From Serripes groenlandicus (Eukaryota; Mollusca; Bivalvia; Cardiida; Cardiidae), in the NCBI GenBank assembly GCA_031761405.1, contig JASEVX010000005.1, forward strand, positions 6,159,724 to 6,223,723: a stretch of DNA of 64,000 nt, read 5' to 3'. The translations under genes and the position numbers were made by a program. Shown piece after piece: positions 42,105 through 53,006 of this stretch. Position 1 is the stretch's first letter. Each line of letters begins with the position of its first letter. A model generated the notes under the pieces. The model ran no database searches. It was not told where the DNA came from and worked only from the letters and a program-made list of their open reading frames with translations.

Positions 42105-42507
42105 TTACAGGAAAGAATAATTACTGAATGTCTTCCTCACCTCAGGCAAGTTGTTGCACAACTGTTTACCTTATATGATATTTTTACGGTTCTCTCCTTT
42201 GAAAATAAATGCAAGATTTTTTTAATATTTGTAAATCTTTAGCAGGTTTAAAAACTTGTTTTGAAAAGGAGAAATTGTTTATTCAGCTTTTCAAAGGTCT
42301 TTTTACAAATACTTGGTAGTAATAGCCGTTTTGCATGAAGCTTAACAATTGACTTAAAACAGATAAACCTACAGCAGAAGACTATTTTAAACATTTCAGA
42401 GTTGTCTGCTTCAAATATTTATGATAAAAAAAAAAGTGATATCTGAAAATCAAATGAAAACAGTTGAAAACATTGAGGCAAAAGTTAGAAATTGATTATG
42501 TTATTAA

Positions 42508-42718
42508 CCCTTTCCCTCATATAAACGCTTTCAGACGCCTCTGCAGCAGACAGCTTTTTAAAAACATAGTGACAAAAGAAGAAATTGCACAAAACGTGCA
42601 ATTTCTCCTTTTGCCACAATGTTTTCCACTTATAGTCATTCAATTATGGAGATTTTCTATGTTTTGACAAAATACGTTCAAAGTTGTCTGCTGCAGAATT
42701 GTCGTATGAGGGAAAGGG
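42508..42718 (-). mobile_element. TTAA MITE, CTCATA type
   Basis: 211 bp, TTAA both sides; core GAAATTGCACAAAACGTGCA. Apparently nested in an older copy whose right end is at 42740-42774. Confidence 0.92.
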
Positions 42719-42796
42719 TTAAGTTGTATACTGCTGCTGATGGGGTAGAATGTGTCTGCAGGTGGGGAAATGGTTAAAGTTGTCTGTATCATCTAG

Positions 42797-42932
42797 TTTT
42801 ATTGGGGTTAAACACCGTTTTCAACAATATGTCAGTAATATCATGGCAACAATACACTCACTCATCCCTGGATGAACCAACCAGTACTAGGCTAGGAAAC
42901 GTGCCTTGCCCAAGAACACATCGCCATGACCG
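42797..42932 (-). mobile_element. SINE fragment
   Basis: GGGGTTAAACACCGTTTTCA (inverse tail), ACCAACCAGTACTAGGCTAG, GTGCCTTGCCCAAGAACACA. Confidence 0.68.
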
Positions 42933-42937
42933 CAGCT

Positions 42938-43022
42938 CATTTTGAGCACTTTCTCCTTTTTGTCGTAATGTCTTTAAAAGTCGCCAGATAGGCGTCAAAA
43001 AGCATATATATGTGGAAAAGGG
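42938..43022 (+). mobile_element. MITE right-half fragment
   Basis: CTCATTTTGAGCACTTTCTC to ATATATGTGGAAAAGGG. Confidence 0.65.
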
Positions 43023-43096
43023 TTTAGACTTTTTGTTAACGGGTTTAACTAATTCAGCCAGTTACAAAATGAAGGTCCCTTGTATGTGTTCATTAA

Positions 43097-43303
43097 CCCT
43101 TTCCTTCATATAGACGCTTTCTGACGCCTTTGCAGCAGCCGGCTTTTTGAAAACATAATCAAAACGAGCAATTTCTCTTTTTGCCACAATGTTTTCCACT
43201 TTTAGTCATAGGTTGGTTATCCATTCAATTCTAGAGATTTTCTATTTTTTGACAAAATATGTTCAAAGACGTCTGCTGCAGAATTGTCGTATGTGGGAAA
43301 GGG
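43097..43303 (-). mobile_element. CTCATA-type MITE
   Basis: CCCTTTCCTTCATATAGACG to GTCGTATGTGGGAAAGGG; left TTAA, right TCAT. The core lost one arm (AAAACATAATCAAAACGAGC). Confidence 0.88.
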
Positions 43304-43657
43304 TCATCTGCTGTATATGGCGTCCGAGTCAGCTGTATACAGAAGGTAAAATATATTGTTAAATTTATTTTCAACTATAATGGCGTAATGTTGATAATGG
43401 TCTAATTGCATCAACAATGTTCAAAAGTATTTACGGACAAATAAAAACTGAAAGCCATTACGTTCCAGATAAAACAACAATCTGTATGCAAATTATACAA
43501 GTGCAAAATGGAGAAGTTTTCCTCCTTTTTTATAACTGATTAATAACTGTCTCATAACAAAGAAAACCTTTCAAGGATCATGATCTTTATCAGGAGAGCC
43601 TGCAAGCTTTTATTGCACAAGACCCATCTAACACCACATACAAGTGGTTCCATCAAC
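43304..43657. other. Unannotated stretch upstream of the octamer palindrome
   Basis: No repeat recognised. Contains an isolated TCTGTATGCAAAT at 43481-43493. Confidence 0.45.
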
Positions 43658-43740
43658 TCTGTATGCAAATGAGCTCATTTGCATACAGATGATGTCACAC
43701 AGGTGTGATTGGTTGGGAGCATGCGTCATTATATGGTGTT
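43658..43740. promoter_or_regulatory. Perfect 32-bp octamer palindrome with clustered promoter-like motifs
   Basis: Bases 43658-43689 are a perfect palindrome (arm TCTGTATGCAAATGAG) holding ATGCAAAT and its complement ATTTGCAT, the POU/octamer motif. TGATGTCA (CRE-like, 43690-43697), TCACAC-AG-GTGTGA (43695-43708), ATTGG (inverted CCAAT, 43708-43712) and an AT-rich ATTATATGG (about 43729) follow within 45 bp. A further TCTGTATGCAAAT lies at 43481-43493. Motif matches are visible; regulatory function is inferred, and no transcript is recognised on either side. Confidence 0.45.
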
Positions 43741-43923
43741 GATAATACTGTATGCGGTTCATGCTTGATCTTTTTTTGTATTTCAATTGTTGAATTCTGT
43801 TAGTAATCATATTGTTCAATTTTCATTATACGTCTTGACTTTTAACTGTAAATCACCACCAGCCACCATTTGTTATGGTCCATTACTCCAACAAGGAGAA
43901 AATTGTCTGTAACCAGTTACCTG

Positions 43924-44134
43924 ATTTTCCACATACAACAACATTGCAGCAGATGACTTTCAAAACATGCAGACGAAATGCAGGAAACGTCTACACATTA
44001 AAGTTAAGTTATTGATTAGAGTTGAAAATAGTTCGTCAAATGGAGAAATTGATCATTATGAGCAATTTCTTCACACAGTTTTCAAATGCCGTCTGCTGCA
44101 GATGCATCAACATGTGCCAATATGTGGGAAAAGA
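43924..44134 (+). mobile_element. CACATA-type MITE
   Basis: ATTTTCCACATACAACAACA to CCAATATGTGGGAAAAGA then TTAA. Confidence 0.78.
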
Positions 44135-44140
44135 TTAATG

Positions 44141-44322
44141 TTGACTGCTTTTATAACATCTGAGATATTTTTTTAAAATAATTTGAAATTTGGAAATATA
44201 AATTAAAAATAGAGTTAGAAATGGAGGAAATGGATGTTTTGAGTATTTCCTCCTTTTCCACAATATTTCAAAAGTCCTCTGTAAAATGATGAAAAATAAT
44301 GTTATATGTGAGAACGGCTTAA
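44141..44322 (+). mobile_element. Old MITE
   Basis: CTGCTTTTATAACATCTGAG to GTTATATGTGAGAACGGC then TTAA. Confidence 0.6.
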
Positions 44323-44395
44323 ATAAAGCCTTTTTTCAAGGACTGAAACTGAACTGTTTATTATAAGTACTCAATCACAGAAGTCATGAGTTTAA

Positions 44396-44552
44396 CCCTT
44401 TCCCTCATACGACAAGACGTGCAATTTCTCCTTTTGCCACAATGTTTTCCACTTTTTCTCATATGTTATCCATTCAATTATGGAGATTTTCTATGTTTTG
44501 ACAAAATACGTTCAAAGTCGTCTGCTGCAGAATTGTCGTATGAGGGAAAGCG
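44396..44552 (-). mobile_element. CTCATA-type MITE deletion form with matching ends
   Basis: 157 bp; both ends are of the CATACGAC type (CCCTTTCCCTCATACGAC and GTCGTATGAGGGAAAG), unlike normal copies with two different ends. Confidence 0.85.
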
Positions 44553-44639
44553 TTTTAAAATGGTCAATGGCAATTATGATATAAGATTACATTCTTGTAA
44601 GACAATTGTTTGGTGATAACTGACTGTCTCGCCAGACGC

Positions 44640-44965
44640 TTCTATGATCCAAGAACTAACTATATTACCATTGTAGAATTGTTCTGAAAGTGTTCTAGCT
44701 AGCTAGAACATACATGGAATGGTTCAAGAACAGTTCTGGAATATTTGTTCTAGGACCATTCTGTCAGTGTTTTAGAACTATAACATAACTTATGTTCTAG
44801 AACTGTTACATAACATTTGTTCTGGAACATTTTTAGAACCAGTTGTTCTACAAATTGAGCCATTTAACATTGTAGAACCATTGTGAAAATGTTCTAGAAC
44901 ATACATGGAATGATTGGAGAACAGTTCTGGTGCATTTGTACTAGAACTGTTCTAGACATTTTCGC
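44640..44965. repeat. GTTCTAGAAC-rich palindromic repeat
   Basis: About 320 bp with many TTCTAGAAC/GTTCTAGAA motifs. It includes the perfect 18-bp palindrome GTTCTAGCTAGCTAGAAC (about 44693-44710) and a duplicated GAACATACATGGAATG module (44706 and 44897). The right end CATTTTCGCAGGGG resembles a DNA-transposon terminus but has no partner at the left. Confidence 0.55.
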
Positions 44966-45466
44966 AGGGGCACAGAAGATCCGAATTACATTATGCAGAG
45001 AATAATCTGGATTATTGATGGTCGTTATAATACAGAGGCGTCGGAGGTGTCAAAATGCATCTGTATGAGGTTAAGGGATAACGTTTGAATGTTAGTTTTC
45101 CTGTGACATATGCCCAATATATGAATGGAACCCAAAATCTTGTCACAATGAAATTTAAAATGACATACTTATTGACTGCATTTTAAATATTTAAGCCAGT
45201 TGCAATACAGAACCCTTTTTCAAAATGTTATGATATTTTAACTCAACTATGTATTTGATAAAATAAAATAATAGAAAGCGTGGTGATATAGAAGTAATTG
45301 ATAAGATCTACCAGTGCTTTCATTTACTACAATTTCCTGCTTTTCTTCTGTAATAATGCTTTAAAAAATATCTTGAAAGGAGTTGGTTTTTGCTACAGTT
45401 TAAGTTCCTGCCTTTTATTACAGTTAAACAAGAAGGATAGTTGACTAGACAAACTGCCAAATTCAA

Positions 45467-45894
45467 CCCTTTCCCACATACCACAAATCTGCAGCAGACG
45501 ATTTTATGAAAACATTTTAAGCAAAAAAACAATTGGAAAAATCTTAAAATTTGAGTTTAATGTTCTTGAATCGAGTTAAAAACATTGTGGCAAATGGACA
45601 AATTGCTTATTATGAATGAGGTGGTTCTCCTTTTCCTACAACGTTTTCAAAAGTCGTCTGATTAACCCTTTCCCTCATACGACAATTCTGCAGCAGACGA
45701 CATTGAACGTATTTTGTCAAAACATAGAAAATCCATGACAAAAAGTGAAAAACATTGTGGCAAAAGGAGAAATTGCACGTTTTGTGCAATTTCTTCTTTT
45801 GTCACTATGTTTTCAAATAGCTGTCTGCTGCAAAGGTGTCAGAAAGCGTCTATATGAGGGAAAGGGTTAAGATGCGTCTGCATGTGTAAAAGTA
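45467..45894 (+). mobile_element. Old CACATA-type MITE split by a younger copy
   Basis: CCCTTTCCCACATACCACAA to TTTTCAAAAGTCGTCTGA (45661), resuming GATGCGTCTGCATGTGTAAA at 45871. Confidence 0.82.
45666..45866 (+). mobile_element. TTAA MITE, CTCATA type, nested
   Basis: 201 bp, TTAA 45662-45665 and 45867-45870; core GAAATTGCACGTTTTGTGCA. Confidence 0.92.
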
Positions 45895-45997
45895 TTAATT
45901 TATATTTTTGGGGAGAGGATTAGTAATAATGAAGAGATTCTATCTTCAGCCTATTCTATTATTGAGACGTAATCATTCTTATCTCGCTAGATCATCT

Positions 45998-46146
45998 GAG
46001 CTGACAACTTTTGAGAACAATTTTAAAATCTAGAAAATATGGTTTTGTATATTTGTTTGAAAACATTGCTGAAAAATAGCAAAAAAAGGAGAAGTTTGTC
46101 TTCATTTTGAGGATTGTTTCTCTTTCCACAATGTTTTCAAAAGTCT
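45998..46146 (+). mobile_element. Old MITE fragment
   Basis: TGACAACTTTTGAGAACAAT to CACAATGTTTTCAAAAGTC. Confidence 0.55.
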
Positions 46147-46167
46147 TTTTTATATGAAATAATGGTT

Positions 46168-46320
46168 TAGCACATTCAACAAATCTTCAGCAGTTTCAAA
46201 CACATCTAGGCAAAAATATGGAAATTCTCTATTTACAGTTGAAAACATTATGTGAGCACTTCTTCTCATTTCGCCTTCAGTCTTGCAGATTCATTGAATT
46301 GTCTCTGCACATGAGAAAGG
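46168..46320 (+). mobile_element. Old MITE, internal deletion
   Basis: TTAGCACATTCAACAAATCT to CTGCACATGAGAAAGG; TTAA 46321-46324 shared with the next copy. Confidence 0.65.
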
Positions 46321-46324
46321 TTAA

Positions 46325-46527
46325 CCCTTTCCCACATGTAACAACTCTGCAGCAGACGACTTTGAAAACATACCCGAAATATTTTGGAAACTCCCTTTTA
46401 ATGAAAGTACAATAATTGAATTGAGTTGAAAACATGCTCATTTTGAGCCATTTCTTCTTTTGTCGCCATGTTTTCAAAAGGCCGTCTGCTGCAGAGGCCT
46501 CAGAAAGTGTCTATATGAAGGAAAGGG
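46325..46527 (+). mobile_element. TTAA MITE, mixed ends
   Basis: Left CCCTTTCCCACATGTAACAA, right CTATATGAAGGAAAGGG; TTAA both sides. Confidence 0.88.
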
Positions 46528-46783
46528 TTAAACAGGATAAGAGTTCATGTCTAGAATTATCCTGTACATTGTTTAAATTCCACATTGTTACATACTGGCA
46601 GAAGAATTCCAAGCGTCTAACTTCTGTCTAAAAACTGTCACGCACAAGACAAGATATATATTACTCAATATCGTGACAGTCAATGTTTTCCTTCCTTGCC
46701 AAATGTGCTTTCTGGCTCATCACCAAAGACCTGTTTTATTTGCTTCTCGCACTATACAATGCTATGAAACATCTTAGATTTAA

Positions 46784-46969
46784 CCCTTTCCCACGTACAA
46801 CAATTATACAGGAGATAACTGATCTGATATCTAGGCAAAAATGTAAAAAATATCTGTAAATAAAAGTAGAATTTTTTAAAAAAAGAGCAATTTATCCTTT
46901 TGCCAAAATGTTTTCAAAAGCCATCTGCTGCAGAGGAGGCATCAGAAAGCATCTGTTTGTGGGTAAGGG
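46784..46969 (+). mobile_element. CACATA-type MITE
   Basis: TTAA both sides; CCCTTTCCCACGTACAACAA to TGTTTGTGGGTAAGGG. Confidence 0.85.
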
Positions 46970-47081
46970 TTAAAAATAGTCATTTGTTATATATATTTGA
47001 GTCAGGTGCCTTGATGCACATTCCATATATTTTGGTTTGACATTGAAATTTTTAAATGCTAACTATGGCTTCAAAACTGGA

Positions 47082-47330
47082 GCCCCGGTAGCTCAGTCGG
47101 TAGCGGCGAGGGCTGTCAATCAAGGGGTTGTGAATTTGAACCCAAGCTTGGCCAACATTCTTTCCAACATTGACAAAAGTCATTCGTCTTCCACACAGTC
47201 TATGTGGAAAAGCAGCCAATTCCTTGGAGAGACTGTTCTGCGGAGTACTGGTGTGAGATTATTAAGCCAGAAAAGACGTGAGTTGGTTAACTGGCGGTCG
47301 TGAAAACTGCGTTAAACCCAAATCAGTTGA
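47082..47330 (+). mobile_element. Full-length 249-bp tRNA-derived SINE with target duplication
   Basis: The tRNA-like head GCCCCGGTAGCTCAGTCGG is an A-box region (47082-47100), and GGGTTGTGAATTTGAACCC a diverged B-box region. The body holds CGGAGTACTGGTGTGAGA and AAGCCAG. The tail is GTCGTGAAAACTGCGTTAAA. Flanks TCAAAACTGGA (47071-47081) and TCAAAAACTGGA (47331-47342) form the duplication. A pol III promoter is inferred from the boxes. Confidence 0.82.
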
Positions 47331-47525
47331 TCAAAAACTGGAACACATTTTATTTGTATCATCTAAACTATATATGCCTGTTTAATAGAAGGCCATTACT
47401 ATATCATGCATTTTAAATGAGTTTTTGCCATTTGGGAGTTAAACCAGATGATCACTGGCACACGCTTACAGTGCTCTTCGTTTTAATTTTCACAGAGATT
47501 TTGGATTAAGGCGATTTTTGTTTAA

Positions 47526-47606
47526 CCCTTTCCCACATACATATGCTTTTCGACGCCTTTGCAGCAGATGACTTTTGAAGACAATGTGACAAATGCAGAA
47601 ATTTGT
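47526..47606 (-). mobile_element. MITE left-end fragment
   Basis: TTAA 47522-47525; CCCTTTCCCACATACATATG to GTGACAAATGCAGAAATTTG. Confidence 0.75.
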
Positions 47607-48015
47607 AGCAGACTATATATGAAATTAAATTGCAGTAGAGTGCCGTCCTCTTGTACAAAGGGTACCTGAGGTTTCCAGTGGTGAGCAGGTTTTGCCTATT
47701 GGATTTTTCTCATACAAATGGCGTGAGCACATTGAGGGACAATAATTGATGTAAGCTGAAAGCTGGTTGTGCAAATGATGGAATATGAATAAGTCTTAAA
47801 CTAGATAAAGATTACTGCATGATTATAAATTGACCGTTCCAATGTTACATGGACTGAATCGCTTTTCTCAAAATGAGGAGTTTGGGAGGCAACTTCCCTG
47901 GACTGTTACATTATATTGGGATTTTTGCAGCAGATAATTTTTAAAGATTAGCCAAAAAAATGAGATCATTGCTCTAAACAAGCAATTTCCCACTCTGTAT
48001 CATAACTTTACTTAA

Positions 48016-48272
48016 CCCTTTCCCTCATACAACAATTCTGCAGCAGACGACTTTTAACATATTTTGTCAAAAAGTTGAAAATATCTATAATTCAATGGAT
48101 AACCTATGACTAAAAGTGGAAAACATTGTGACAACAGCGGAAATTTCTCTATTTGCCAACATGTTTTCATCTCTATACAATTCTTCTTTTCATTTCTAGA
48201 GATTTTTGTATATTTTTTCTACTTTGTTTTTAATTTAGTTGTCTGCTGCAGATTTGTCATATGTGGGAAACA
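48016..48272. mobile_element. Chimeric MITE: CTCATA-type left half, CACATA-type right half
   Basis: Left TTAA then CCCTTTCCCTCATACAACAA..GACTAAAAGTGGAAAACATT. The right half (TTTCATTTCTAGAGATTTTT to GTCATATGTGGGAAACAGG) has the other orientation and type. Confidence 0.78.
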
Positions 48273-48320
48273 GGAAAGGCTATTTTAGTGTACTAAATCT
48301 GTCCTTACATCTGAACTTAA

Positions 48321-48540
48321 CCCTTTCCCACCTGCAGCCGCATTTTGACGCAATAGCAGCAGACGACTTTTGAAAACATTGTGGCCAAATGTGAAATTGC
48401 TCATAATGAGCAATTTTTCCTTTAGCCACAATGTTTACAACTTTATTTTACAATAAAGTTATCTTTTATGGAAATTTCTCAGGTTTCTGTCACTGTTTTC
48501 AAAGCTGTCTGCTACAGAATTATTGTATGTGGGAAAAGGG
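48321..48540 (-). mobile_element. CACATA-type MITE, near complete
   Basis: TTAA 48317-48320; CCCTTTCCCACCTGCAGCCG to GTATGTGGGAAAAGGG; core GAAATTGCTCATAATGAGCA. Confidence 0.88.
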
Positions 48541-48644
48541 TAAGACAATGATCATAGCATGTGGCAAGTTGACAATTCACGACATGGGGTAATTAATATC
48601 TTGTCCCCAAACATGCTATTATTAATCCTGATACAAACAACTAT

Positions 48645-48770
48645 TTACCATTTTGTAACAGGCAACTATTCACCATTTTGTAATAGGCAACTATTGAAAA
48701 CATTATTGAAAGAGGAAATGTTGTGCATTCATAATGAACAAAGTCGCTTTTCCCACAACATTTTCATCCC
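48645..48770 (+). mobile_element. MITE fragment with a short internal tandem duplication
   Basis: CAACTATT.ACCATTTTGTAA.AGG is duplicated (48648 and 48664-48695), then GAAAACATTATTGAAAGAGG..CCCACAACATTTTCA. Confidence 0.5.
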
Positions 48771-48849
48771 CTAAACATAAATAATCAACTCATTTGAAAT
48801 GTTTTTAAAGAAGAAGGCTCTAAAAGTATCATATTAGGTAAACATTTAA

Positions 48850-49039
48850 TGCTTTCCCACATACAACAAATCTGCAGCAGGAGACTATGAAAACATCTAG
48901 ATAAAAATATGGGGAACCACAATATTTAATTAAAGTATATATTATAATAATTGAATAAGGCATTTACTCCTTTTGTCTGATTGTTTTCAAAAGTTTTTTG
49001 CTGCAGAGGTGTCAGAAAACATTCTGTTTGTGGGTAAGG
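48850..49039 (+). mobile_element. CACATA-type MITE
   Basis: TGCTTTCCCACATACAACAA to CTGTTTGTGGGTAAGG; core partly deleted. Confidence 0.78.
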
Positions 49040-49143
49040 ATAAAAGCTCAAAGAATTTCTGTACATAATCAATCACACCTCACATTCATGAAGATAAGAC
49101 AATACACTTGGGTTAGATAATAACTATTTTCCTCCTTCTTACA

Positions 49144-51115
49144 TTATACCATATGATATAGGTACTGACATAATACCATATGATATAGGTACTGACATAA
49201 TACCCTATGATATAGGTATTGACATAATACCATATGATATAGGTACTGACATAATACCATATGATATAGGTACTGACATAATACCCTATGATATAGGTAC
49301 TGACATAATACCATATGATATAGGTACTGACATAATACCCTATGATGTAGGTAATGACATAATACCATATAATATAGGTACTGAAATAATACCATATGAT
49401 ATAGGTACTGACATAATACCCTATGATATAGGTACTGACATAATACCTTATGATGTAGGTAATGACATAATACCATATGATATAGGTACTGACATAATAC
49501 CATATGATATAGGTACTGACATAATACCCTATGATGTAGGTAATGACATAATACCATATAATATAGGTACTGACATAATACCATATGATATAGGTACTGA
49601 CATAATACCCTATGATATAGGTACTGACATAATACCTTATGATGTAGGTAATGACATAATACCATATGATATAGGTACTGACATAATACCCTATGATATA
49701 TGTACTGACATAATACCCTATGATGTAGGTAATGACATAATACCCTATGATATATGTACTGACATAATACCCTATGATGTAGGTAATGACATAATACCAT
49801 ATGATATAGGTACTGACATAATACCCTATGATGTAGGTACTGACATAATACCATATGATATAGGTACTGACATAATACCCTATGATATAGGTATTGACAT
49901 AATACCATATGATATAGGTACTGACATAATACCATATGATATAGGTACTGACATAATACCCTATGATATAGGTACTGACATAATACCATATGATATAGGT
50001 ACTGACATAATACCCTATGATGTAGGTAATGACATAATACCATATAATATAGGTACTGAAATAATACCATATGATATAGGTACTGACATAATACCCTATG
50101 ATATAGGTACTGACATAATACCTTATGATGTAGGTAATGACATAATACCATATGATATAGGTACTGACATAATACCATATGATATAGGTACTGACATAAT
50201 ACCCTATGATGTAGGTAATGACATAATACCATATAATATAGGTACTGACATAATACCATATGATATAGGTACTGACATAATACCCTATGATATAGGTACT
50301 GACATAATACCTTATGATGTAGGTAATGACATAATACCATATGATATAGGTACTGACATAATACCCTATGATATATGTACTGACATAATACCCTATGATG
50401 TAGGTAATGACATAATACCCTATGATATATGTACTGACATAATACCCTATGATGTAGGTAATGACATAATACCATATGATATAGGTACTGACATAATACC
50501 CTATGATGTAGGTAATGACATAATACCATATGATATAGGTACTGACATAATACCATATGATATATGTACTGACATAATACCCTATGATGTAGGTAATGAC
50601 ATAATACCATATGATATAGGTACTGACATAATACCCTATGATATATGTACTGACATAATACCATATGATATAGGTACTGATATTATACCCTATATTGTAA
50701 ATACTGACATTATACCCTATGCTGTAGGTTACACTGACATTATACCCTATGATATAGGTTACACTGACATTATACCCTATGATATATGTTACACTGACAG
50801 TATACCCTATGATATAGGTTACACTGACATTATACCCTTTGATATAGGTTACACTGACATTATACCCTATGATATAGGTTACACTGACATTATACCCTAT
50901 GATATAGGTAACACTGACATTATACCCTATTATATAGGTAACACTGACATTATACCCTATGGTATAGGTACTGACATTATACCCTATGATGTAGGTACTG
51001 ACATAATACCCTTTGATGTAGGTACTGATATAATACCCTATGATGTAAGTAATGATATAACAGTCTATGATGTAGCTACTGGCATTATACCCTATGATGT
51101 AGGTACTCATATATA
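49144..51115. repeat. Large minisatellite, 27-bp and 30-bp units, 675-bp higher-order repeat
   Basis: About 57 units of 27 bp (GGTACTGACATAATACCATA plus TGATATA) to about 50680. Then come units of 30 bp (GGTTACACTGACATTATACC plus CTATGATATA), then more diverged units. Variant units recur exactly 675 bp (25 units) apart, for example GGTATT at 49215 and 49890 and CTGAAATAAT at 49381 and 50056. Both periods are multiples of three, which explains a 681-codon open frame on the minus strand coding VSTYIIGYY-type nonamers. I do not call it a gene. Confidence 0.95.
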
Positions 51116-51170
51116 TGGTCATATAGAGTACCACTAATATAGGGTTTATGTTTGTCATAGATATTCTTTG

Positions 51171-51365
51171 CCCTTTCCCACCTGCCGATGCATTTTAATG
51201 CATCTTCAGCATATGACTTTTGAAAACATTGTGTCTAAAGAAGAAGTTGCACGTAATGAGAAATTTCTCTTTTTGCCTCAATGGTTTTTCAACTCGCAGT
51301 AATTATAATTTCACTTTTTGAGATTTCCTATAGTTTTGCGTAGGTGCCTTACAGATTTGTCATTT
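51171..51365 (-). mobile_element. CACATA-type MITE
   Basis: CCCTTTCCCACCTGCCGATG to CAGATTTGTCATTTGTTGC; follows the 27-bp array. Confidence 0.75.
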
Positions 51366-51747
51366 GTTGCAAAGTTTATGATAATGTACCATACTCTGTG
51401 TGATCGTCTGTACAACAGTCACCACCTTAGTATCAACTGGTTTATCTTTTGGATCAGCAGATAATGTTCTCAAATCTTCAATAACATCTACAGAATCTAT
51501 CCTATTAAATCTGATAAATAATTGTCTCGGATATTTACCGCCTTTGACCGGTTGTTTAATCGCAACCCCTGTGTGACAATACGGTTGTTTATGCGGGTCA
51601 ACGGTGAGATTATTTGGGATTCAATTTGTCCATAGACAGATTAACCTGTCAATTACGTATCGGGGTATTTAATCTACGTCAGACAATGTAAACAGCCTGG
51701 TTCTCTTGTGAATATATTCTGATGTGGAACACCCCTTACAGAATATA
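51366..51747. other. Unannotated stretch
   Basis: No repeat or convincing exon recognised. Confidence 0.5.
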
Positions 51748-51751
51748 TTAA

Positions 51752-51977
51752 CCCTTTCCCACATATAGACGTTTTCTGATGCCTCTGCAGCAGACGACTT
51801 TTGAAAACACTGTGACAAAAGTAGAAATTGCTCAAAACGAGCAATTTCTTCTTTCGCCACAATGTTTTCAACTGTTTTCAGTAATCGATCATACCTACAT
51901 TTATGGACCTTTTCTGTGTTTTTTGCCAAGATGTTTTCAAAGTTGTCTGCTGCAGATTTGTTGTATGTGGGAAAGGG
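51752..51977 (-). mobile_element. TTAA MITE, CACATA type, full length
   Basis: 226 bp; TTAA 51748-51751 and 51978-51981; core GAAATTGCTCAAAACGAGCA; ends CCCTTTCCCACATATAGACG/TTGTATGTGGGAAAGGG. Good exemplar of the older type. Confidence 0.92.
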
Positions 51978-52089
51978 TTAAATATTCAAAAGAGGATGTG
52001 TTTGTTTAATACTTCATTAGTGGTTGTTTACCTGATATGAATACTTCATTAGTGGTTTACCTGATATGAAACTATAAAAGTCCTAGAAA

Positions 52090-52310
52090 TTTGCCTCAGC
52101 AGGTGGGAAAGGGTTAATTTATACTTTACCTTATATGGTATCCTATGAACATTTTACTACATCTATAGTTTAAAGTTTTGTTTTGATACAGATTTTAAAA
52201 TATTGCTGAAAAGGAGAATTGCTTGCTCCATAGAGTTATCCCTCCTTTTCACACAATGTTTTCAAAAGGTGTCTTCTGCAATGGAATATAGTGTTGTCTG
52301 TATTAGGGAT
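52090..52310. other. MITE end fragment and decayed MITE
   Basis: CAGCAGGTGGGAAAGGGTTAA (up to 52117) and TGCTGAAAAGGAGAATTGCT..GTTTTCAAAAGGTGTC (52205-52275). An imperfect ~30-bp duplication of ATACTTCATTAGTGGTT lies at 52010-52065. Confidence 0.55.
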
Positions 52311-52319
52311 TAAATTTTT

Positions 52320-53002
52320 AAGACTCATTTTCAATGAACCAATTTACTTCGTTGAAGGAAAGATTAAATACTTTTAAGCACAGAAGAAACAATACAGAAA
52401 ATGGGGAAGAGATTGCATATGATGGAAGCTTTTTATTTTCTCTGTTTTCAAAAGTGATCTGCAACAGTTATCAACAGTTTATAATTTGCAGAGTTGTATT
52501 AATAAATAGCAAAAAAGACACACAAAAATGCATAAACTTGAGGTTTTCTAACATTTAAATTTTAAATACATATAAAGAAATCTATAGTTACAACTATTGT
52601 GCATGAGGTCATAGAATTGTTGACAAATTGTGCCATGAATAGGATTAAATTTGGTCTTATTTCTGTCATTATCACATGGAAAGATGCACATCAGCATATT
52701 TATCTTTATAGTTAACTGGGCAATTATTACATGTAAATTGTTCTGTATTCAGTAATGGTCACTGGTGCAATAAATTGATCAAAATTTGGACCACATTTTA
52801 TAAGCTCATGTAAACTCACAGATAGGTATTTTCCCATGTTAAAGATATATTTAATTAGATACAAGAGTGTTCAAATGAGCACATGAGTGGCCTGCTAAAG
52901 TCAAGAGTGCGGGGACAGATAGAGGATAGAGGGCAGATTTAGTGTAATATATGTCACCTCATAAACATTGTAGTGAAACCCAGTTCAAATCTATAGATGG
53001 AC
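52320..53002. other. Unannotated stretch
   Basis: No gene or repeat recognised; frames under 80 codons. Confidence 0.5.
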
Positions 53003-53006
53003 TTAA

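Noticed and set aside
47082..47155. tRNA gene
   Set aside because: A- and B-box-like sequence is present but a proper cloverleaf is not; the unit is the head of a SINE with a non-tRNA body, tail and target duplication.
49113..51158. 681-codon minus-strand open frame (VSTYIIGYY repeats)
   Set aside because: It exists because the 27/30-bp tandem periods are multiples of three; a second frame is open too, and there is no start context or non-repetitive domain.
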